Source: Candidatus Gastranaerophilales bacterium HUM_9
Lineage (GTDB): Bacteria; Cyanobacteriota; Vampirovibrionia; Gastranaerophilales; Gastranaerophilaceae
Assembly (NCBI GenBank): GCA_002103075.1
Contig: DABG01000009.1
Coordinates: 62,001 to 126,000 of the forward strand
Direction: 5' to 3'
Length of the DNA stretch: 64,000 nt
In this document: in pieces, positions 62,225 to 64,000 of the stretch
How positions within the stretch are numbered: the first letter of the stretch is position 1
How the letters are laid out: every line of letters starts with the position of its first letter
Position numbers and translations under genes: made by a program
Notes under the pieces: model-generated
Told to the model about the DNA's origin: nothing
Seen by the model: the letters and a program-made list of their open reading frames with translations, nothing else
The model's database searches: none

Positions 62225-62230
62225 ACTTTT

Positions 62231-62236
62231 ATATTA
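62231..62236 (-). promoter_or_regulatory. -10 box 6 nt before fliI ATG (leaderless start candidate)
   Basis: On the minus strand TAATAT, AAAAGT, then ATG at 62224. No Shine-Dalgarno is present. Confidence 0.4.
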
Positions 62237-62319
62237 ACACTTTTTAACAACAATTCAAAATATGTTAATAATTAGTAAAAATTAGGCAAATTTTCGAATT
62301 TAGAGGACTTTAATATAGT

Positions 62320-64000
62320 ATGGAATTAAATGCAGTTAGGTCGCAGAATACTTTTCGTGCTCAAAATAACTCTTCAACAACCACTAAAAAGAGCTATTCA
62401 ACTCAGCCTGCTGTAAAATTAGAACAACAACCTGACGAATTTGTTTCAAGTACAAATGCTGTAGCAACAAATCCGACAGGTCTTTGGGGTAAAATTTTTG
62501 GTAAAATAAAAGATGTTGCAACACATTCTTCAAAACCTGAAACCCAGGAAAAAATAAACAAAGCTAGACTTACCAAATTGTTTGTACAAAATGGTTCAAT
62601 GTCTATTTCCGAGATTTCAAAAAATGGTGAATTGCTTGAAGTCTTATCAAAACAAGATTTCAACAAAGTTTCAAAAAAATACAAAGCCATCATCAATAAT
62701 ATAAAAGACGAATCTGGGAACAAAAAACCTCAACAATATAAAGCTGATATAAAATTATCTCAAATCGGTTACCCATTGTTCTACAGAAAACTAGAAGCTG
62801 AAGATATCAATGAAATATACAAAATAAAACATTCCAGACCTAATTACCAAAAAGCTCCTTCTTCTGAAAGATTGGATTTAAACCATTTTACAAAAACACT
62901 AGATTGGTACGATCATTTTGACATTTTACCAGCAAACACGCAAAAACGATTAATGAACTCTGTTGGCTATGATAACTATAGTTATAACAGTATCACTGCT
63001 GAAGAAGCTGAAAACATTCCAGAAGATTCTTCTTTAATGAAATTTGATTTTATAAATGATTTAAAATCAACACAATCTAATAAAGAAGTAGAATCAATTC
63101 TTAACGAACGTAGAAAAAATATTCCTTGTAAAACAATTCCTGTAAATCAAAAAGCCATTGATAAAGTATTCTCAAAAAACGGCATTGATAACCTTACAGA
63201 AGCACTTTATCAAACAGATTTAACGAAATATAAAAAAGGATTTCCATTAGAATATCCTAGAAAAGATTTCATAAATGATTTTAATAAATTAATTGAAAAT
63301 TTACCTATTGAAAAAAAGAAAAAAGTCTTTGATTATTTTCAATTCAAAATCAATGCAGATAACGATATAATCAATTTTCCAAACCCTAATACAGATGATA
63401 ACGACATTGACGAAAGCATTTTAGATATCACAGATAAAGGTCAAGAATTGATTGAAAAATTCATGCTTCAGAACAAGGTTAAACTTGATAAAAAAGATAA
63501 AATGTTAGAAGTAGAATTAAACAATCTAATCAAAGCATATCCTGAATTCATCTCTGTAATGGGAAAAATTCAACATAGAGGTGATAGTATAGATTTTCAT
63601 ACAATGGACGATATGAAACGTGAATTTAACACGTCAGAGTTTCAAAATTTACCAGAAAAAGAACAAACAATATTAGCAACAGCAACCTTATTCCACGATT
63701 TTGGGAAAGTCCAAGACGTTCTAGATGTAGGTCACGCTAGAAAAAGTGCCATAGCCGCAAAAGAAATCCTTAAAAAAACTAATTATTCACTTGATGATAA
63801 AGAACGTATTTATAATTTAATCAATCACAGTCACTGGCTTGTAGATGGTTCAACATCTGATGATATAGCGTTTGCTTTCAGACGTCCAAAAGACTTTGAA
63901 ATGGCAGAAATTTTTGAAAGAGCAGATTGCAATTCAGCCGGATTTGAATATAATCCACCAATAGATAGAATGCAAAGAATTCACGGCAAAATCAAACGTA
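62320..64000 (+). CDS. HD-domain protein with polar N-terminal tail, 3' end cut by window
   Basis: The frame is open from the ATG at 62320 to the window edge (560 codons) and carries a metal-dependent phosphohydrolase (HD) domain near its end. His427 lies in DSIDFHTMDD, His459-Asp460 in ATLFHDFGKVQD, His472 in VGHARKSA, and His503 and His505 in INHSHWL. The first 55 residues are a Ser/Thr/Asn/Gln-rich tail (MELNAVRSQNTFRAQNNSST). The region between about 80 and 400 is helical, Lys/Asn-rich and not recognised. Substrate could be a nucleotide or cyclic nucleotide. It diverges from fliI. Confidence 0.8.
   Translation, partial: MELNAVRSQNTFRAQNNSSTTTKKSYSTQPAVKLEQQPDEFVSSTNAVATNPTGLWGKIFGKIKDVATHSSKPETQEKINKARLTKLFVQNGSMSISEISKNGELLEVLSKQDFNKVSKKYKAIINNIKDESGNKKPQQYKADIKLSQIGYPLFYRKLEAEDINEIYKIKHSRPNYQKAPSSERLDLNHFTKTLDWYDHFDILPANTQKRLMNSVGYDNYSYNSITAEEAENIPEDSSLMKFDFINDLKSTQSNKEVESILNERRKNIPCKTIPVNQKAIDKVFSKNGIDNLTEALYQTDLTKYKKGFPLEYPRKDFINDFNKLIENLPIEKKKKVFDYFQFKINADNDIINFPNPNTDDNDIDESILDITDKGQELIEKFMLQNKVKLDKKDKMLEVELNNLIKAYPEFISVMGKIQHRGDSIDFHTMDDMKREFNTSEFQNLPEKEQTILATATLFHDFGKVQDVLDVGHARKSAIAAKEILKKTNYSLDDKERIYNLINHSHWLVDGSTSDDIAFAFRRPKDFEMAEIFERADCNSAGFEYNPPIDRMQRIHGKIKR

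Noticed and set aside
62403..62723. Minus-strand open frame of 106 codons
   Set aside because: It is antisense to the HD-domain gene, which runs open from 62320 to the window edge with a recognisable domain.

Overview
The window is AT-rich, gene-dense bacterial chromosome with short intergenic gaps. It has a Gram-negative type envelope (LpxA, an OmpH/Skp-like chaperone, an MlaD/F/E-type lipid transporter) and an anaerobic 2-oxoacid:ferredoxin oxidoreductase operon. It also has the non-mevalonate isoprenoid genes dxr and ispF, a short four-domain S1 protein of cyanobacterial type, and split accA/accD. Together with a lineage-like family of proteins beginning MG(M/L)SSSQARLL, this suggests a gut-type non-photosynthetic relative of Cyanobacteria (Vampirovibrionia/Melainabacteria, probably Gastranaerophilales). 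That placement is inference from gene content; no database was consulted. I found no rRNA, tRNA, CRISPR array, transposase or prophage.

Layout. 1-5.8 kb: coaBC (cut by the left edge), a Nif3-family gene, the first family protein, maf, rpsA and a small unknown protein. 5.9-12.9 kb, minus strand: manC-mtaB, two tandem candidate small RNAs, then ompH-ribF-fmt-like-rlmD. 13-20.6 kb: a diguanylate-cyclase-like protein, a PLP decarboxylase-fold enzyme, a PilZ protein, a TPR protein, a small-protein/prmC operon and a protease-like pair. 20.6-25.2 kb: korDABC, purB and DUF1653. 25.2-34.3 kb: an M16 peptidase, a second family protein, lplA, a third candidate sRNA, dxr-ruvA and a 5'-nucleotidase-like protein. 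34.3-45.7 kb: DUF4422, nitroreductase, glyS, accD-accA-prmA, the Mla-type transporter and asparaginase. 45.7-51.1 kb: a large unknown protein, nudix-HAD-ispF-gloA and lpxA. 51.3-57.7 kb: two large family proteins, one with a calpain-type protease core. 57.9-64 kb: typA, prs, a FliI/SctN-type ATPase and an HD-domain protein cut by the right edge.

The most unusual content is a four-member paralogous family (starts at 3157 on the minus strand, and 28232, 51297 and 55161 on the plus strand). Members share a helical N-terminal module and most share a nearly constant coiled-coil C-terminal module. The middles are unrelated and range from about 80 to about 980 residues. None has a Sec signal. One middle carries a Pro-Thr/Asp linker and a complete calpain Cys-His-Asn triad. 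Several other enzymes that are usually extracytoplasmic also lack Sec signals and start with polar, disordered tails. A FliI/SctN-type ATPase lies 3 kb from the calpain gene. A type III-like export system is therefore a reasonable but unproven hypothesis.

Regulatory structure is also visible. A promoter-like motif, CAATTT-N12-ATACTTTATATA, occurs five times with invariant spacing. It precedes two tandem sRNA candidates, a third sRNA candidate and two small-protein genes. Many other genes have a -10 box 6-7 nt before the ATG and no clear Shine-Dalgarno, implying leaderless mRNAs. A dispersed REP-like repeat occurs at five loci. The DNA between 50.0 and 55.2 kb looks like a segmental duplication in which the second lpxA copy was deleted between AATTTATT microhomologies.
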